A DNA stretch of 64,000 nt from Macrotrachela quadricornifera (GCA_022393335.1 JAJEKB010020097.1:104693-168692); one strand, 5' to 3'. Shown: positions 1 through 9,938, counted from the first letter of the stretch. Numbers and translations: made by a program. The notes: generated by a model from the sequence alone, not told the origin.

Positions 1-1608
1 TCCCTTTAGATTCTCTTCTACCCTCAGTGTCATATACGGTTTATATCAAAAACTGTTTGGAGGTTCTTGCCTAGATAATAAACGCTTTGAGGGTTGATGG
101 AAGCGTTTAGGAAAACATACAGTAGATTATTCGACTCTTTTTTTTTTCAGTGTACAGCTCTTAGCCGTTGCGGATAAGATTTTAACAAACTCTCGAAAAG
201 TTCTGTTTCATTTTGAAGCTCATGAAGAACATTTTCAAGATGTTGAAGCAGAACCACTTTAAAATTCCGATTGGCACCGTACTCCTCGATCATCAAGTTT
301 TCCACCTTATCCATGAGGATCAAACCAATATCTTCTGCTACGTTTAGATTGGGAGAATTTCTTAGACATTGTGTCCGATCAAAGAAATCAACTACGGAAC
401 CTTTGAGTAATGCTTGAGTGGCGTTTGCTTTGTGACACGGAGCATTATCACGAAGATAAACTACCTCCGACGGATCTAATACATTTTTCGGGTCAGAAAG
501 AAATTGAATGACATTTTCTGCGAGAATAGACCGACGATAATACGCTCCATCCCATGATGCACCATCATCCTTGATTACCCACATCAATTTGACAGCAGTG
601 AAACAGATGTAAATTCCAATGCAATTAGGCCACGCAGAAAGCACTTGATAACGTTCATCATCTTGAATGTCTTTCAGACAAAACGACCATACTCTATCGT
701 TTTGGTAATTCGGTCGACGAACAGTTCAAACAAAGAACTCATCACTTGGAGCAAGGTGCATAAAGTCATATTGATCCCACTGCTGCAAATAATCGCAAAA
801 CCACAACCGATCTTCAATATTTGTCGCCGACTTCACTGGCTTTGGAATCACATGAAAAGCCTTTAGCCCTTGTTTAATACGATATCGTAGTATTGTCGAT
901 CGGTCAACGAGCTCTCCGCACTTCTGAAAGATCTCGTTCGCAACTCGTCTGCAGCTTTGTTGTCTTTTCCCGCTGTTATCCATCACAATCTTTTTACTTT
1001 CTTCAGATAATTTTTTTGGTCTTCCACTACCAAAGTCTGTAAAACAATGTTCGTATCCCTTTTTCCAGTTGTCAGTGACTCATCTTTCACTGCGATGCAG
1101 TTTTTGAGCGATCTACTTTCGGGTGATGAACGTTGCACCTTCTTCCATCACTTCGCGATAGGCGTTCGCTCGAATTCGGTCAATAACACGTTGTTCTTCG
1201 CTGTCTCCAGTAACTCCACCCATGTTATTCAACAATGTCTGTTTACAGTTGTGAGTGAAAATAAAAAAGCCATGATACACATTGAAATAAAGGATGTAAG
1301 AGAAGGAAAATTCCCACCATATATGACACATATAACAGAACACAAAAGACGTGTACAAGAAGAAGAAAAAGAGTAATAGAAAGGAAGATAACACGGAATG
1401 AGAAAAATGTGCGCAATTTCGATGATTGAGTATTTGCACGGATTTACTTCTATATTCATTATTTCAAACGGTAGTCTTATCTATCGAAATGATGACTATA
1501 CCCCTAGATCCAGTTTTTCACGGGCTTTAATCTGGTATAAAATTCATGAGGTATCCAATTCGATAATATAGTGCTACCCCCCCTAACAAAAGGTTATGCA
1601 CCATCCGG
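1..1608 (-). mobile_element. Tc1/mariner-type DNA transposon, decayed, left end outside window
   Basis: The right terminal inverted repeat lies at about 1500-1608 and ends next to a TA dinucleotide at 1609-1610. It is visibly related to the right repeat of the better preserved copy at 53424-55287: both contain the block around 'tttttcacgggcttt' followed by 'tataaaattcat'. No matching left repeat is seen in bases 1-146, so that end is either outside the window or lost. The transposase inside is broken. The element interrupts a 7TM receptor-like reading frame that resumes directly after the TA. Confidence 0.75.
147..1223 (-). pseudogene. Mariner-superfamily (DDE) transposase pseudogene
   Basis: The minus-strand product is collinear with the transposase at 53921-55024. 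It has an N-terminal HTH region (from MGGVTGDSEEQ), the block GLKAFHVIPKPVK, the first catalytic block LAPSDEFFV, the second (LRDNAPCHKAN), and the third (NSPNLNVAED, an E at the last catalytic position). Lesions are an in-frame TAG at 1113-1115, further stops and frame changes at about 1000-1110, and a TGA replacing the Trp that follows DEFFV in the sister copy. The TAG falls at the same place as in the sister copy. The gene cannot make a full transposase as it stands. Family membership is firm; the exact subgroup (DD34E-like) is inferred from motif spacing. Confidence 0.85.
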
Positions 1609-1999
1609 TAATGTATTTTTCGATTCCATTTGTAATGAATTTTATTTCAGCAATGCTGATTATTTTTCAAACCACTCGATTAAAACAACGTCTAGATAAT
1701 GATAAAACCTATCGAAAATTATTCGTCAAACAATTTCAAGAACATCAACATCTCTTCATTTCAACCTTTCTCGTAGTCCTTTTCAATACTCCACGTTTAA
1801 TCCTAGTTTTTATTTCGGGTTGTATGAAATCCTATTCGGATTCTTGGCTATTTCTTATTGGATATTTCCTTTCGTTTATTCCACCAATGTTAATCTTTAT
1901 TATATTTGTTCTCCATCGAGAACCTACAAGAAAACTTTCTATACAACATTGAAACAATGGCGAGATCAAACACGAACACATTTACGTTTACAAGCTTAA
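1609..1999 (+). pseudogene. Rhodopsin-like 7TM receptor, C-terminal fragment
   Basis: The reading frame contains three hydrophobic segments separated by short polar loops: around FVMNFISAMLIIFQTT, then HLFISTFLVVLFNTPRLIL, then WLFLIGYFLSFIPPMLIFIIF. A charged loop with TRLKQRLDNDK lies between the first two. The pattern matches the TM5-TM7 end of the peptide-type GPCRs that are abundant in bdelloid rotifers. The tail is displaced by a one-base frameshift near 1923-1930: reading the +1 frame gives a natural basic cytoplasmic tail (TLKQWRDQTRTHLRLQA) ending at 1999. The upstream part is cut off at the TA where the mariner copy inserted. The tail ends against the F-box gene on the other strand. 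Confidence 0.6.
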
Positions 2000-3816
2000 A
2001 TATACCTGCTTCGAAGAGAAAATTCTGCTTTTCCATGGTGACAGTTGAGTGTTAGATGACGAAAATGATCATGCGTGTTTTGTAGACGAGCTAAAGCCTG
2101 CTGAGCTTTTTTTTCAACTAACGATGAATTCGAATGATTCATTTGGCAAATATTGATGGAAACAATTTTCAACAAAGGCATTCCCATATAAAGTGCAATA
2201 AGGATCTCGGATAGTTCTTTTACAGATGAAATGGTGTATGAAAACAAAAGTGTTGATAAATGTGGAACATGTTGGGCTAGAGTATTGAATGATTTAAAAT
2301 CGCATTGTCGTAAATCAAGTCGTTGAATAGGTGGTAATGGATGCCATGCATTCTCGAAACTATCATCAGAAGTAATAAGACATTGTAAGCGCGGCATTCG
2401 ATCGAGTAGTCGAGAAAAAAGAGTACTGCAAACGCAATATTCCGACAAGCAATGGGAGATAAAACGAAAAGATCGGACATGGTTGAAAATGTCTTGGTCA
2501 AAAATGAATGGTGAAATATTAATATTATGGCCATGAGCGATGAAAAAATGGCAATCGAGTGAGAGGAGATGTGGCATACGTTTCGATAATAATTCAAAAG
2601 AGATAGGACGAGCCAGACGAGTTTGTGTCAGAGCGAGATGACGGACACTAGTAAATATTGTTCGAGAATGGAGTTCTGAACAAGAAATAAATCCATATAG
2701 TTTATTGAAACGAAATGGTAATGAATAGATATGTACAAAGCGAGCTTGAGGATGTAATGAATCACCATCTTCAATATAATAATCAAATTGATCATGAATT
2801 GATGAAATGATTGCCTTTACCGACAGTTTGTTCTCTGCTATAAATGAAGCATAGAAATAAAAATGATCCAATGTACGTTTATATCCCACAATGGTTGACC
2901 ACAGCTCTTCATGAAAGACGATATACTGCAGTTTGATCGTAACTTTTTTTAGAATTGTCTTGTCGGGACAACATCGATCAATGAATACTTGGATTTGATT
3001 GAATGGAAAATGTTCATTACTTTTTGCATCGTTCGTTTGTTTCGTACTGAAGGAAAGATACTTTAAGTTATTCAAGCGACAAAAGTGATGTAGCATTTTT
3101 GTCGAACGACTATACTGATCGTGGAAGTGATCAGCAAAAGTAACGGATAGACGCTGGAGATGAGGAGTACGTCCGACAATTTCCAACAGATGAACAACTG
3201 AGTGAACGCAGATCTTCAGATCAATCAGATTTGTATGAAATTTGTTTGCTTCAATTGCATAATTTGCAGAGAATCGAATCACTGTTTCAGGGATTAGTTC
3301 ATCCTCGCAATCGTGAGGTGGTCTATCGTCATCGAACCATAAATGAAGACTTTCTAGATTCATACCAGAGATCAGTTTGTTCCAGTCGGATACATTGACC
3401 AGATGGATTGCCCGGAGTTGGGGAAATCGATAAGGTTGCGATGAGGTCGTCGTTTTTTGAGAGCGTGCGAAAATTCTGTCTATAACAGAATGAAAGAAAG
3501 ATTTTTCATCTTTTGATATCACACGTCTTTGATGGTCTGGATTATTTAGCAAATAGATATAGGATTGGCCGACTTTAAGTATCCGAATCGATCTAGAGAT
3601 CCACTCCAGTTGCTGGCGACCTCCATGCCAATTATCATCAGCCAGATCGATTCGTTTGACGTAGAATCGAACAAGATCATCATATCGACGATTTAGTTGT
3701 ATAAAGGCTCGAAGAATATCCGAAGTCGTCAGGAAATCGAAGATATGATAGATCACTTCGTTTGGCAGTATATTGAATTGAGTTGGTTCTCGTGACATGA
3801 TGAAAAACATTGTCAT
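1996..3816 (-). CDS. F-box protein, large bdelloid type
   Basis: This is one uninterrupted frame of 606 codons. Residues about 13-55 (NILPNEVIYHIFDFLTTSDI and the following segment to RFYVKRIDL) form a recognisable F-box, the motif that binds SKP1 in SCF ubiquitin ligases. The remaining 550 residues lack a clear consensus but contain spaced leucine-rich stretches such as LQRLSVTF, LKYLSFS, LSLDCHF and LRQCDFKSF, as expected of a diverged leucine-rich-repeat substrate arm. The likely role is substrate recruitment to an SCF complex; the target is unknown. The start is ambiguous: residue 7 is also Met and is followed directly by the F-box, so translation may begin at 3798. Its stop overlaps the end of the receptor fragment. 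No lesion is seen. Confidence 0.8.
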   Translation of the reverse strand: MTMFFIMSREPTQFNILPNEVIYHIFDFLTTSDILRAFIQLNRRYDDLVRFYVKRIDLADDNWHGGRQQLEWISRSIRILKVGQSYIYLLNNPDHQRRVISKDEKSFFHSVIDRIFARSQKTTTSSQPYRFPQLRAIHLVNVSDWNKLISGMNLESLHLWFDDDRPPHDCEDELIPETVIRFSANYAIEANKFHTNLIDLKICVHSVVHLLEIVGRTPHLQRLSVTFADHFHDQYSRSTKMLHHFCRLNNLKYLSFSTKQTNDAKSNEHFPFNQIQVFIDRCCPDKTILKKVTIKLQYIVFHEELWSTIVGYKRTLDHFYFYASFIAENKLSVKAIISSIHDQFDYYIEDGDSLHPQARFVHIYSLPFRFNKLYGFISCSELHSRTIFTSVRHLALTQTRLARPISFELLSKRMPHLLSLDCHFFIAHGHNINISPFIFDQDIFNHVRSFRFISHCLSEYCVCSTLFSRLLDRMPRLQCLITSDDSFENAWHPLPPIQRLDLRQCDFKSFNTLAQHVPHLSTLLFSYTISSVKELSEILIALYMGMPLLKIVSINICQMNHSNSSLVEKKAQQALARLQNTHDHFRHLTLNCHHGKAEFSLRSRYI

Positions 3817-3991
3817 GTATTTATTTTATTAAGGTTGATACGGTAGAATAGACGCAAAAAATAGAACTGTAAACACTTCACAGAATTGAACAAAAACTCT
3901 ACTAACCTCGTCTCAATTTTAAAGGTGTCGCTTTTCTACACTACTATTTTCCTTCACAATTCTCTTATCCCGCAGTTCAATATCTGATATA

Positions 3992-5304
3992 ACGGGTGCG
4001 CCAGGTAAAATGAGCCTCTCCGTATTTTAGCGATATCTTTTTTAATTTTCATGCGATTGGGTTGATTTGTTTTTATAAATATTCCCCGTCTCAAGTTCTA
4101 CAAATTTATCAATTTCAAACCTATATTGATAATATTTGACAAGTATCTAGAAAATGAAGAGTAAAGATCTGCAAAACATTGTACTTTCTAAGTACCAAAA
4201 TGGTGATGCTCCTACAAAAATATGTCGTGACTTAAATGGTGGCATCAGTTTAGCAACAGTCAAAAGGTGGTGTCAGATGATCCGTCGAACTGGATCTATT
4301 GAATTATCTGGTGCACATGGTTGTCCACGTGTAGTCAGGACCAAAGAAAATATTCAAAAGGTAAAAAACCGTTTACGCCGAAAAAAAGGAGTATCTGCTC
4401 GAAAACTATCGATGGAGCTTGGTATTTCTGCAACAAGCGTCAGGCGAATATTAAAAATAGATTTAGGACTGAAGCCCTATAAAAAGGTAATCGAACCATC
4501 ACTTTCCGATGATCAAAAGATCAAACGGAAAAAATTTGCAAATTGGGTTCGAAACAATTTTCGAAAAGAGGAAACCATGAGAATTCTCTTTTCAGACGAG
4601 AAGTTTTTCGACATTGACGGTGTCTATAACTCTCAAAATGATCGAGTGTGGGCAGTAGATCGTGCTGATGCTGATAAAAAAGGTGGCATTCAGCAGAGAC
4701 GAAAGTTTCCACAAAAAGTAATGGTGTGGCTGGGCGCCTGCTCCAAGGGTATCACACCCTTGGTGATCTTGGATGACGGAACAGTCGATCATGATTATTA
4801 TATCAAAAAAGTACTTCCCGTAGCTTTAAGGTATGGGAATAAAGTTTTTGGTAAGGATTGGATCTTTCAACAAGACGGTGCAAAGCCACACCAACACCAT
4901 TTAACACAAAAATGGTGTGAAGAGAATTTTCCATCATTTATTGACAAGGATCATTGGCCTCCCAATAGTCCAGATTTGAACCCTTTGGACTACTCAATTT
5001 GGGATGAATTCGTCAACGCCATCGATTGGAACAAGGTCAAGTCAAAAGCAACACTGATTCAACAATTAAAGTCGTCTGTGAAAAAGATTCGCGAATCAGT
5101 TGTTTTAGAAAGTTGCACCAGTTGGACTAATCGATTGTATCGCATGTCTCAAAATGATGGGAATTATTTACACTAATAAAAATAGCATCATTTTGTAGAA
5201 CTTAGCACGGCGAATCTTTTAAAAAAAGAAAGGGTCTGATTGAATGAAAAATAAGAAAAATATCGCTAAAATACTGAGAGGCTCATTTTACCTGGCGCAC
5301 CCGT
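3992..5304 (+). mobile_element. Intact Tc1/mariner-type transposon (DD37D), TA target duplication
   Basis: Inverted repeats begin ACGGGTGCGCCAGGTAAAAT at 3992 and are mirrored at the right end, finishing at 5304. TA dinucleotides flank both ends (3990-3991 and 5305-5306). The arms can be matched inward for roughly 55-60 bases, through 'tattttagcgatat'. The length is 1313 bp with a full-length transposase inside. Intact ends plus an open frame suggest recent insertion and possible activity. Confidence 0.9.
4154..5176 (+). CDS. Tc1/mariner-family transposase (DD37D), apparently intact
   Basis: The 340-residue product begins MKSKDLQNIVLSKYQNG, about 160 bases inside the left inverted repeat. 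Residues 1-110 carry paired helix-turn-helix DNA-binding segments (around ISLATVKRWCQ and VSARKLSMELGISATSVRRI). The catalytic core has LFSDEKFFD (first Asp), QQDGAKPH (second Asp) and NSPDLNPLDYSIW (third Asp). Thirty-seven residues separate the second and third Asp, the DD37D spacing known from the maT group. It should cut and rejoin its own transposon at TA sites in the nucleus. No stops or frameshifts are present. A decayed relative lies at 42055-43347. Confidence 0.92.
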   Translation: MKSKDLQNIVLSKYQNGDAPTKICRDLNGGISLATVKRWCQMIRRTGSIELSGAHGCPRVVRTKENIQKVKNRLRRKKGVSARKLSMELGISATSVRRILKIDLGLKPYKKVIEPSLSDDQKIKRKKFANWVRNNFRKEETMRILFSDEKFFDIDGVYNSQNDRVWAVDRADADKKGGIQQRRKFPQKVMVWLGACSKGITPLVILDDGTVDHDYYIKKVLPVALRYGNKVFGKDWIFQQDGAKPHQHHLTQKWCEENFPSFIDKDHWPPNSPDLNPLDYSIWDEFVNAIDWNKVKSKATLIQQLKSSVKKIRESVVLESCTSWTNRLYRMSQNDGNYLH

Positions 5305-5769
5305 TATTTGTTGGCGGGTGTTGTTCTGCTACACTGGATTTGAAGGTTTTGACAACGAGTAATATCAATTAGATATCTGATTTTGAGCTACAAATAACAT
5401 ATACTTACATGTGATTGTGCAATACCATGTTGAGTATATAAGTTTGAAGTAATTTTAGTCACAAACGCACATCGATTATTTGTTACTATACGTGCTCTCA
5501 GCAGTATAGACTGTCATCAACATAAACAATATACCGATCAAACATAAGTCCGAAATCTTATCAAACGAAATTCTGATCGAATGTTTGCAGTATATTCCTT
5601 CGATAGATTCAATTCCCGTTTCAATATGTTGATTCGATCTATTTCCTTACATCTCGATTTTCGACATATTCCTACATCAGTTTTCTGTTTGTGCGCTTAT
5701 TTTCGGCTGTACTTTTCAATCAATTCTCTCTCTGACACGCGAACGTTGACAGCGTGAGTGAGACTAGCT
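5305..5769. other. Gap between transposon and ribozyme, no gene seen
   Basis: AT-rich sequence with no reading frame of note. Read on the minus strand it lies directly downstream of the hammerhead motif at 5770-5814, so it may belong to an older, centromere-proximal element, but no RT homology is visible. Confidence 0.4.
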
Positions 5770-5814
5770 ACCATAATCTAGATTTCATCCTGACTAAAGG
5801 AATCATCAGATGGC
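5770..5814 (-). ncRNA. Hammerhead ribozyme motif, centromere side of telomeric tract
   Basis: On the minus strand: stem I GCCAU pairs with AUGGU (last pair G-U), the core is CUGAUGA, stem II is a short hairpin with CCU/AGG, then GAAA, a minimal stem III made of UCUAGA, and a UU cleavage site before AUGGU. All invariant core bases are present. Minimal stem III forms are typical of the hammerheads known in Penelope-like elements. It lies 3' of the C-rich telomeric tract at 5836-5863. Confidence 0.7.
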
Positions 5815-5835
5815 AATGAACTAATAAATGATTCT

Positions 5836-5863
5836 TGAGGGTGAGGGTGAGGGTGAGGGTGAG
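5836..5863 (+). repeat. Telomeric-type repeat (TGAGGG)n, about 4.7 units
   Basis: Perfect hexamer repeat, G-rich on plus and therefore C-rich on the strand that encodes the adjacent Athena RT. It sits between two hammerhead motifs (5770-5814 and 5874-5917). The same hexamer recurs at 8368-8378, 13505-13514, 18199-18215 and in the long array at 34645-34755. Confidence 0.85.
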
Positions 5864-5873
5864 TATAGCAAAT

Positions 5874-5917
5874 GCCAAGACATGTTTCGTCCTTGCTTAA
5901 GGGACTCCTCAGTTGGC
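5874..5917 (-). ncRNA. Hammerhead ribozyme motif at 3' end of Athena copy A
   Basis: On the minus strand: stem I GCCAA/UUGGC, core CUGAGGA (fits CUGANGA), stem II GUCC/GGAC closing a nine-base loop, GAAA, a minimal stem III in CAUG, and UC as the cleavage site before UUGGC. All invariant positions are intact. It follows the RT ORF of copy A and precedes the C-rich telomeric tract. Confidence 0.8.
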
Positions 5918-6276
5918 TTTGACTCTACTCTAGCTGTTCAAATTGATCCTCATTAAATAAATTAAGATAATCAAAAACAAACTAGAGTTATCTATCAAAA
6001 TCAGATTTAATCTATCTGGAAAGAAAGTTGTTCAATTTATATTCTAATGATCGAGAAAATATACAAAAGAAAAATGTGTGCAACTAAAAGGAGATACGAT
6101 GAATGTTCGAATTAGAATTGGTGTTCTATTGATACAAATGAAAAGTTCTTGATTAGATATGATGACTATATAAGTAAAAGTGTTCTCAGATAGAAATCAA
6201 AGAGAAATAATACGATGCATCTACGGAAAGAAGACAGGGATGAAAGTATTCAGTTGTTCACATGAAGAATATTAAG

Positions 6277-7317
6277 TCACTGTTCAGTTGTTGTTAAAGT
6301 TGAATTTGGTTCTTTGTGTTTTTGTTTCTTGAAAGGATTTCGACGAATTAATTCTTTTGATAGATTTGGATTATTTCGAGTTCCGACAATCAATTTCTTC
6401 GTTTCAATTGTAGTATTTTTGAATGTATTGTCCCATAGTTGATGAATTTTCCGACCAAAATCAACGAAACCTGTCTCATACGTATAATGAAGAATAATTG
6501 CATTGCCTTTTTCTTTTCGTTTGATTAATTTTTCTTTTACTAATGGATCAATATTCGATGGAATATTATCATAATTATACATTCGAGCAACACTTGCTGC
6601 ATGTTGATTTTCATATGCACTGTTTTCATCTAATAATTGACGTCGAATAGTCATAAATTCATTCTCATCATGAATCATTGGTATAATTGATGTTGATGTA
6701 ATAGCATATTTATCAAAGAACTTCATAAATTGACGATGAATATATTTTGTTGGGTAACTAAAATAGAAAAAGAAAATATTGATGATGATTATTCGAACAC
6801 TGAACGGAAAACAAAGAAAAAAACAATAAACCCATTGAAGAGAAGCATCATTTTAATTAATCGTCGTTCATGATTGAATTCTTTTAACACATTCGACACG
6901 ATAGGTTTTACCGTTCGAGTTCATAACCGCCGGTAAACGTTTTTATTTCGTATTCTAACCTATATAAATGTTTTACGAAGAAAACAAACTATACCAAAAG
7001 ATGCAGCATGAGAAATTGTACGATCTGGAAAACAAGCATGATGTGAATGCTTCACTATGTGTTCACAACGAAATCGAAATTTTGTGTGATCAAGCTTTGT
7101 TAGAGTTTAGTGAGACCCACCGGTGGGTCCCATCGCGCTGAATGTGTTAATGTTGATGAATAACGAATTGCACGTAAAAGTGCACATTCAACAATATTAA
7201 CAAAAACATGTCGAGGATGATCGGATCTAAATGGAACTACATAGGGTTCAGCTGCTTCTTTATGATATACTGAAGCAGTCAATTCTTTTCCATTTACATT
7301 TTCCACATTCACATCTA
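6277..7317 (-). pseudogene. Athena-type Penelope-like reverse transcriptase, C-terminal fragment (copy A)
   Basis: The minus strand encodes only the thumb and C-terminal part of an Athena RT. From 7317 downward come ASVYHKEAAEPYVVPF, SDHPRHVFVNIVE and LLRAIRYSST; after the MITE at 6884-7150 is skipped, LKEFNHERRLIKMMLLFNG. A short GT-AG intron follows, then YPTKYIHRQFMKFFDKY and the C-terminal signature KLIVGTRNNPNLSKELIRR, ending at 6277. The catalytic palm is missing: the copy is 5'-truncated at 7317, exactly at the edge of the transposon at 7318-8363. No GIY-YIG nuclease follows, as in endonuclease-less PLEs. Hammerhead and telomeric repeat lie downstream. Confidence 0.85.
6884..7150. mobile_element. 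267-bp MITE with TTAA target duplication inside Athena copy A
   Basis: TTAA at 6884-6887 and 7147-7150 bounds inverted ends that begin CACATTCRRCRCGATRGG. TTAA duplication is the piggyBac signature; no coding capacity is present. Removing the segment with one TTAA rejoins the RT frame, giving SSTLKEFNHERRL, which matches SSTFEAFNYERLQ of copy C. Confidence 0.85.
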
Positions 7318-8363
7318 ACGAGGGAAGGTCCCCAGGTGTGTCCCGGGGATTTCTATGAAAATGATGTGGGGTTGTTAAGTGAGGTATACCTATCGCAGGT
7401 GTGAAACAATTAGGTGCTCTTACTGCCTTAGTAAAAAACTATAAACGAAACAGTTTTCAAAAATTTCACACGTATGCTTCGCTATGCAGACTTTTTTCAA
7501 GACGTTTTAAAAATTCTAGTACATTTTCTCTCAAGATATGATGTATCTTGTTCAATTTGTATGTTCTTCGTGCGTCTATTGCATCAGCCTAGGTCGTTTA
7601 TATCAACAGACAGCAAAAACATCCTCACATTTGATCAAATATGCTTGGTATTCAAGTGACTATAGGTCAAAAGATTCTAACCAGTTTGAAAATGTTCGGG
7701 ATGTGTGTTTTTCTTTCAATAATATTTTATGTTCTATGCCAGTGTGCAATGACTTTCTTTCATGTGCTGTAGCCATTGTCATCGTATTTTCTGCGTCAAC
7801 CACTTTTTTTCTGTAAATGATCATAAACATTAGTGAGAAAACTGCTTGTTTGTTGTGAAACAAGTAATACGTTAATCCTATTCGTATGAAAGCTGGTATA
7901 GCTTTTAAAACAACCCCTTTCACAACATACGGCGATGGTTTGCCTATTATCAAACGGGACATCTTTAAAACGAAAACAGTACTTTGCGAATACAGAATTA
8001 TACTTTTGGATACACATCAAAGATTCAGTTGATCTTTTCTCTTCAATCATTCGTGACAAAATAAACAACAAAGGGTGCTATGCAGAACTATTTTTCATCT
8101 AAATTACAGTATACCAGTCGAGTTTAAGTATCATGACTGAAGAAAAATTCTTCAAGAAAAACGATGAAGGAAAAACACTGATAAGAAAAAACCCTCTATA
8201 GCGAAGCATGCGTCAAATTTTTGAAAACTGTTTCGTCTATAGTTTTTTACTAAGGCAGTAAGAGCACCGAATTGTTTTACCCCTGAGATAGGTATACCTC
8301 ACTTAACAACCCCACATCATTTTCATTGAAATCCCCGGGACACACCTGGGGGCCTTCCCTTGT
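7318..8363. mobile_element. Non-autonomous TA-flanked DNA transposon with 168-bp inverted repeats
   Basis: Long inverted arms at 7318-7485 and 8196-8363 match at most positions; both read AGGGAAGG, then CCCCAGGTGTGTCCCGGGGA and onward through TTCGCTAT. TA dinucleotides flank both ends (7316-7317 and 8364-8365). The interior of about 700 bp has short overlapping frames on both strands but no recognisable transposase motif. It is therefore probably non-autonomous, although a decayed unknown protein cannot be excluded. It sits exactly between the minus-strand Athena copy A and the telomeric stub that precedes plus-strand copy B. Confidence 0.85.
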
Positions 8364-8367
8364 TAGA

Positions 8368-8378
8368 TGAGGGTGAGG
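8368..8378 (+). repeat. Short telomeric-type stub (TGAGGG), 1.8 units
   Basis: TGAGGGTGAGG directly abuts the transposon end and precedes the truncated plus-strand RT. On its own this short match would be weak. Its place at the junction of two oppositely oriented Athena copies, and the same hexamer at the other element ends, make it meaningful. Confidence 0.55.
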
Positions 8379-8404
8379 AAAAAACATGATATGTCTATTC
8401 ATAG

Positions 8405-9794
8405 ACTGGTACACCATTGAGACCAATTATTTCATCGATGAATGGACCAACCATAGGTGTATCTCATTTCTTGGATCGTCTTCTACGACCATTATTTGAT
8501 CATGTTGCCAAACAAACGACATTCGTCAATGGTATTGATGTTGTGCGACAGTTAGAAAAGTATCGAGATAGTGGTCATCTGAAAGTGACAACTCAATTCA
8601 TTACATTTGATGTCACTGATTTGTACACAATGATACCACGAGATGGTGCACTTGCTACATTAGGACGATTTCTAATGAAGAATTCGATCGATGGAAAAAT
8701 TCAGAATTTATCTGTCGATACAATCATGAAATTAGCTCGTCTCGTCTTAGACACTAACTATTTTGTCTATGATGAAAGATATTATCGACAGATTAAAGGT
8801 GGAGCCATGGGTTCACCATTTACAATGACATTAGCCAATGTCTATATGTTAGAATGGGAACAACCATTGATTGACTTACAATTCAGTCAAGGAGAACTCT
8901 ATGGCAGGTAGGATGAAGATGATAAGTGTCGTAGTCGATAATCAGATCGAATATATCTATTTCTTTGTTTATATGAATTGTAGATATATTGATGATGTCT
9001 TTATGACATCAAATATGTCAATTGATGCTATCTATCGGCAACTTGATTTCATGAATCGAAAAGATGAGAAACATATTCGCATTACTTATACAGTAGGCTT
9101 ATCAGCAGAATTTCTTGATGTTCACATTGAAAATGCTATTGGTCGATTGAAAACATCTATTTATCATAAACCAGCTGCTGAACCGTATGTATTGTCATAC
9201 TCATCAGATTATTCTCGTCACGTGCATATCAATATTCCATATGAAGCATTGTTACGTGCTGCACGATTATGTTCTGATGTATATGCCTTTGATAAGGAAC
9301 GATTAGACATTGAAATGATTCTGCTCGTAAATGGATATCCATCACAATTCATTCGACAACATTTCAATCGATTTTTTCAATTAAACCGTTGTATGGAAGT
9401 GTTTACCGAGCTTGATAGTAAAAAATACCAAGGATTGCATCAGAAATTACTCTATCTACCAACACGACGAGAGAAGAGATATCTTCGAGCAGCAGAAGCC
9501 CATAATGCAGATAATAATGATAATAAAGTTGAAAGAAATGGTCGACCTAAGAAGATTCTCATGGTACCCTATACATTTGAGAATGGGCCAATGATGCATT
9601 TTCGGCATGCATTTCGTAAATTATGGCGCAAGTATTATGTCTACAAAAGATCAGTGATGAATGATGTTCGTCTTATGTTGACAACACTGAGCAATCCATC
9701 ACTGAATGATTTACTTGTGCGGAAGAAACCTTCACGAAGTCTTCTGAACAAAACAGAAACACCACAGACATTGATAGCAAATGAGGATGCATGA
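8405..9794 (+). CDS. Athena-type PLE reverse transcriptase, 5'-truncated but otherwise open (copy B)
   Basis: There are two exons, 8405-8907 and 8984-9794, joined across a 76-bp intron (GTAGGA...TTGTAG) that restores YGRYIDDVF, the catalytic motif. Order of motifs: TPLRPIISS, ISHFLDRLLRPLF-like segment, FDVTDLYTMIPRDGAL, GGAMGSPFTMTLANVYM, YIDDVF, AEFLDVHIENA, TSIYHKPAAEPYV, and the C-terminal block around LTTLSNPSLNDLLVRKKPSR. These are the RT finger/palm/thumb blocks of Penelope-like elements. No GIY-YIG nuclease is present. The N-terminal half is missing, so the first true codon is not in the window. From the RT core to the stop no lesion is seen. The role in the family is copying element RNA onto chromosome ends. 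Confidence 0.88.
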
Positions 9795-9938
9795 AAAGGT
9801 CGAAAAAGTTGTTTTTTTATTGCTTCATCCAGTTTTTTAGTGATGTATCCGTGTGTTGTGTTTTGTGTTTCTCATTATGGAGTTTATGAGAGTGTCACAC
9901 ATCTTTTTTCTATCTTTTAGATAAAATTGCAAAGAAAT

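Noticed and set aside
1047..1376. Plus-strand ORF of 109 codons
   Set aside because: It is antisense to the N-terminal part of the transposase and shows no domain.
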